13,936 nt of DNA from Zygnema cylindricum. Lineage: Eukaryota > Streptophyta > Zygnematophyceae > Zygnematales > Zygnemataceae. Positions 13,111 through 13,936 of this stretch are shown one piece after another. The stretch spans positions 64,001-77,936 of the forward strand of contig JBBHKE010002156.1 of assembly GCA_037447655.1 (NCBI GenBank), in the 5' to 3' direction. The position numbers and the translations under genes are program-made. The notes below the pieces were generated by a model. It made no database searches. It was not told the DNA's origin and saw only the letters and a program-made list of their open reading frames with translations. The stretch's first letter is position 1. Every line of letters begins with the position of its first letter.

Positions 13111-13190
13111 GGTGGCCCAATGGTTATTGCTCCGATAACTCTATTCACAAGCTCTAACTAAAAAACGTCCTAGGTTTGAGCCCCAGTCGG
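13111..13190 (+). mobile_element. tRNA-derived SINE-like sequence (A and B boxes)
   Basis: GGTGGCCCAATGGTTATT (13111-13128) fits the RNA polymerase III A box (TRGCNNARYNGG). GGTTTGAGCCCC (13173-13184) fits the B box (GWTCRANNC with one change). The 50-60 base spacing and lack of a closable cloverleaf argue for a tRNA-derived retroposon rather than a working tRNA. The 3' boundary and tail are not clear. Confidence 0.35.
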
Positions 13191-13535
13191 CTCAATTTTC
13201 CTAAGTGTGGGACATGCCATACCGAAAAAACTACAAAATGTTAACATCTGGTTAAAGAGACCACATGAGAGGGTCTGACAACCTTAGAAAGGTTTCAAGA
13301 AAACATAGCCATGCTTGAAAAAATCAGGAAAGAAATCATGACCCTTGTCGCTTCGAAGGGACCGCAAAGAACTACAAAATTGGAAATGAAGAAAACGAGC
13401 AACAATTAATTTGTAACTCAACCGAAAGCAAAGTCACTACCCATACGAAATCATAGTCACCACCCTTACCATATTTCCTCAAGTATATACTTTCTCCACC
13501 CTATTTTTGTACTTCTTTAAAAAAAATTAAAGCAG

Positions 13536-13936
13536 GTCTCTCTTTATGACTCTCCCTCTCTTTATCCCTCTCCCTCTTTTAATCCCTCTCGCCGTCCCTC
13601 CATTTCTCTCTCCTTTCCTCCCTCTCTCATTTTCTCTTCCTCTGTCTCTCTCCCTCTCCATGCCTTCCTCTCTTTTTCACCCCCTCTCTTTCACACTTCC
13701 TCTCTCTCTCTCTCACACTCTCTCTCCCTCCCTCCCTCCCTCCCTCCCTCCCTCTCTCCCTCCTTCCCTCCCTCCCTCTTTCCCTCCCTCCCTCTCTCTG
13801 CCTTCCTCTCTCTCCCTCCCCCTCTCTTTCTCTCTTCCTCTCTCTCTCTCCCTCTCTCTCCCTCTCCCTCCCTCCCTCCCTCCCTCCCTCTCTCCCTCCC
13901 TCCCTCCCTCCCTCTTTCCCTCCCTCCCTCCCTCCT
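13536..13936 (+). repeat. CT/CCCT microsatellite (G-quadruplex potential on minus strand)
   Basis: About 400 bases of (CT)n mixed with (CCCT)n, continuing past the window end. Runs such as CCTCCCTCCCTCCCTCCC give repeated GGGA tracts on the minus strand, suitable for G-quadruplex formation, and C-rich i-motif potential on the plus strand. Confidence 0.9.

Noticed and set aside
13111-13190. Functional tRNA gene
   Set aside because: A and B boxes are present but the intervening length and sequence do not fold into a clear anticodon and acceptor stem, so it is kept only as a SINE-like element.

Overview
This is nuclear DNA from a eukaryote, most likely an alga or another member of the green or starch-making lineages. 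The evidence is a gene broken into many short exons by GT-AG introns with T-rich acceptors, many plant-type telomere-like motifs (CCCTAAA/TTTAGGG), abundant CT/GA microsatellites, and a protein whose first part resembles the glucan phosphatase family (laforin, SEX4, LSF1). I cannot name the species. Nothing bacterial, no CRISPR array and no rRNA is seen.

Layout. Positions 2-9263 hold one plus-strand gene, 5' truncated by the window edge. I reconstruct 15 exons (14 introns) encoding about 1,017 residues. Exon phases agree at 13 of the 14 junctions; the exception is the exon 4 donor, which is hidden in a CT microsatellite. The protein reads, in order: an LSF1/laforin-like dual-specificity phosphatase (DSP) domain (exons 1-5); a coiled coil of about 680 residues with a repeated motif of the type (D/E)FFxRx(L/V)xxLKE(K/R)E (exons 6-13); a transmembrane-like hydrophobic segment (exon 14); and a Ser/Ala/Pro-rich tail (exon 15). 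The phosphatase core keeps C-x5-R but has Ser for the usual preceding His, Glu for the general-acid Asp and Glu inside the P-loop, so it looks like a pseudophosphatase or scaffold. There is no carbohydrate-binding module after the DSP; the coiled coil begins instead.

The most unusual property is in the introns. At least ten of the 14 contain degenerate tandem copies of their own splice junctions: exon edge plus donor, or acceptor plus exon edge, often with a period of about 90-110 bp. Intron 13 shows this at both ends: about four donor-side copies and three acceptor-side copies. One acceptor-side copy is a recognisable duplicate exon start with a good splice acceptor and an early stop, just before the membrane segment.

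Positions 9264-13936 are mostly non-coding: a GA-rich 3' UTR, a possible two-exon gene fragment (10223-10542), a CGATA-rich element with 14-bp terminal inverted repeats overlapping a roughly 400/460-bp tandem duplication, a 1.5-kb tract with no recognisable genes, a tRNA-derived SINE-like A-box/B-box pair, and a terminal CT/CCCT microsatellite of about 400 bp that is C-rich on the plus strand.
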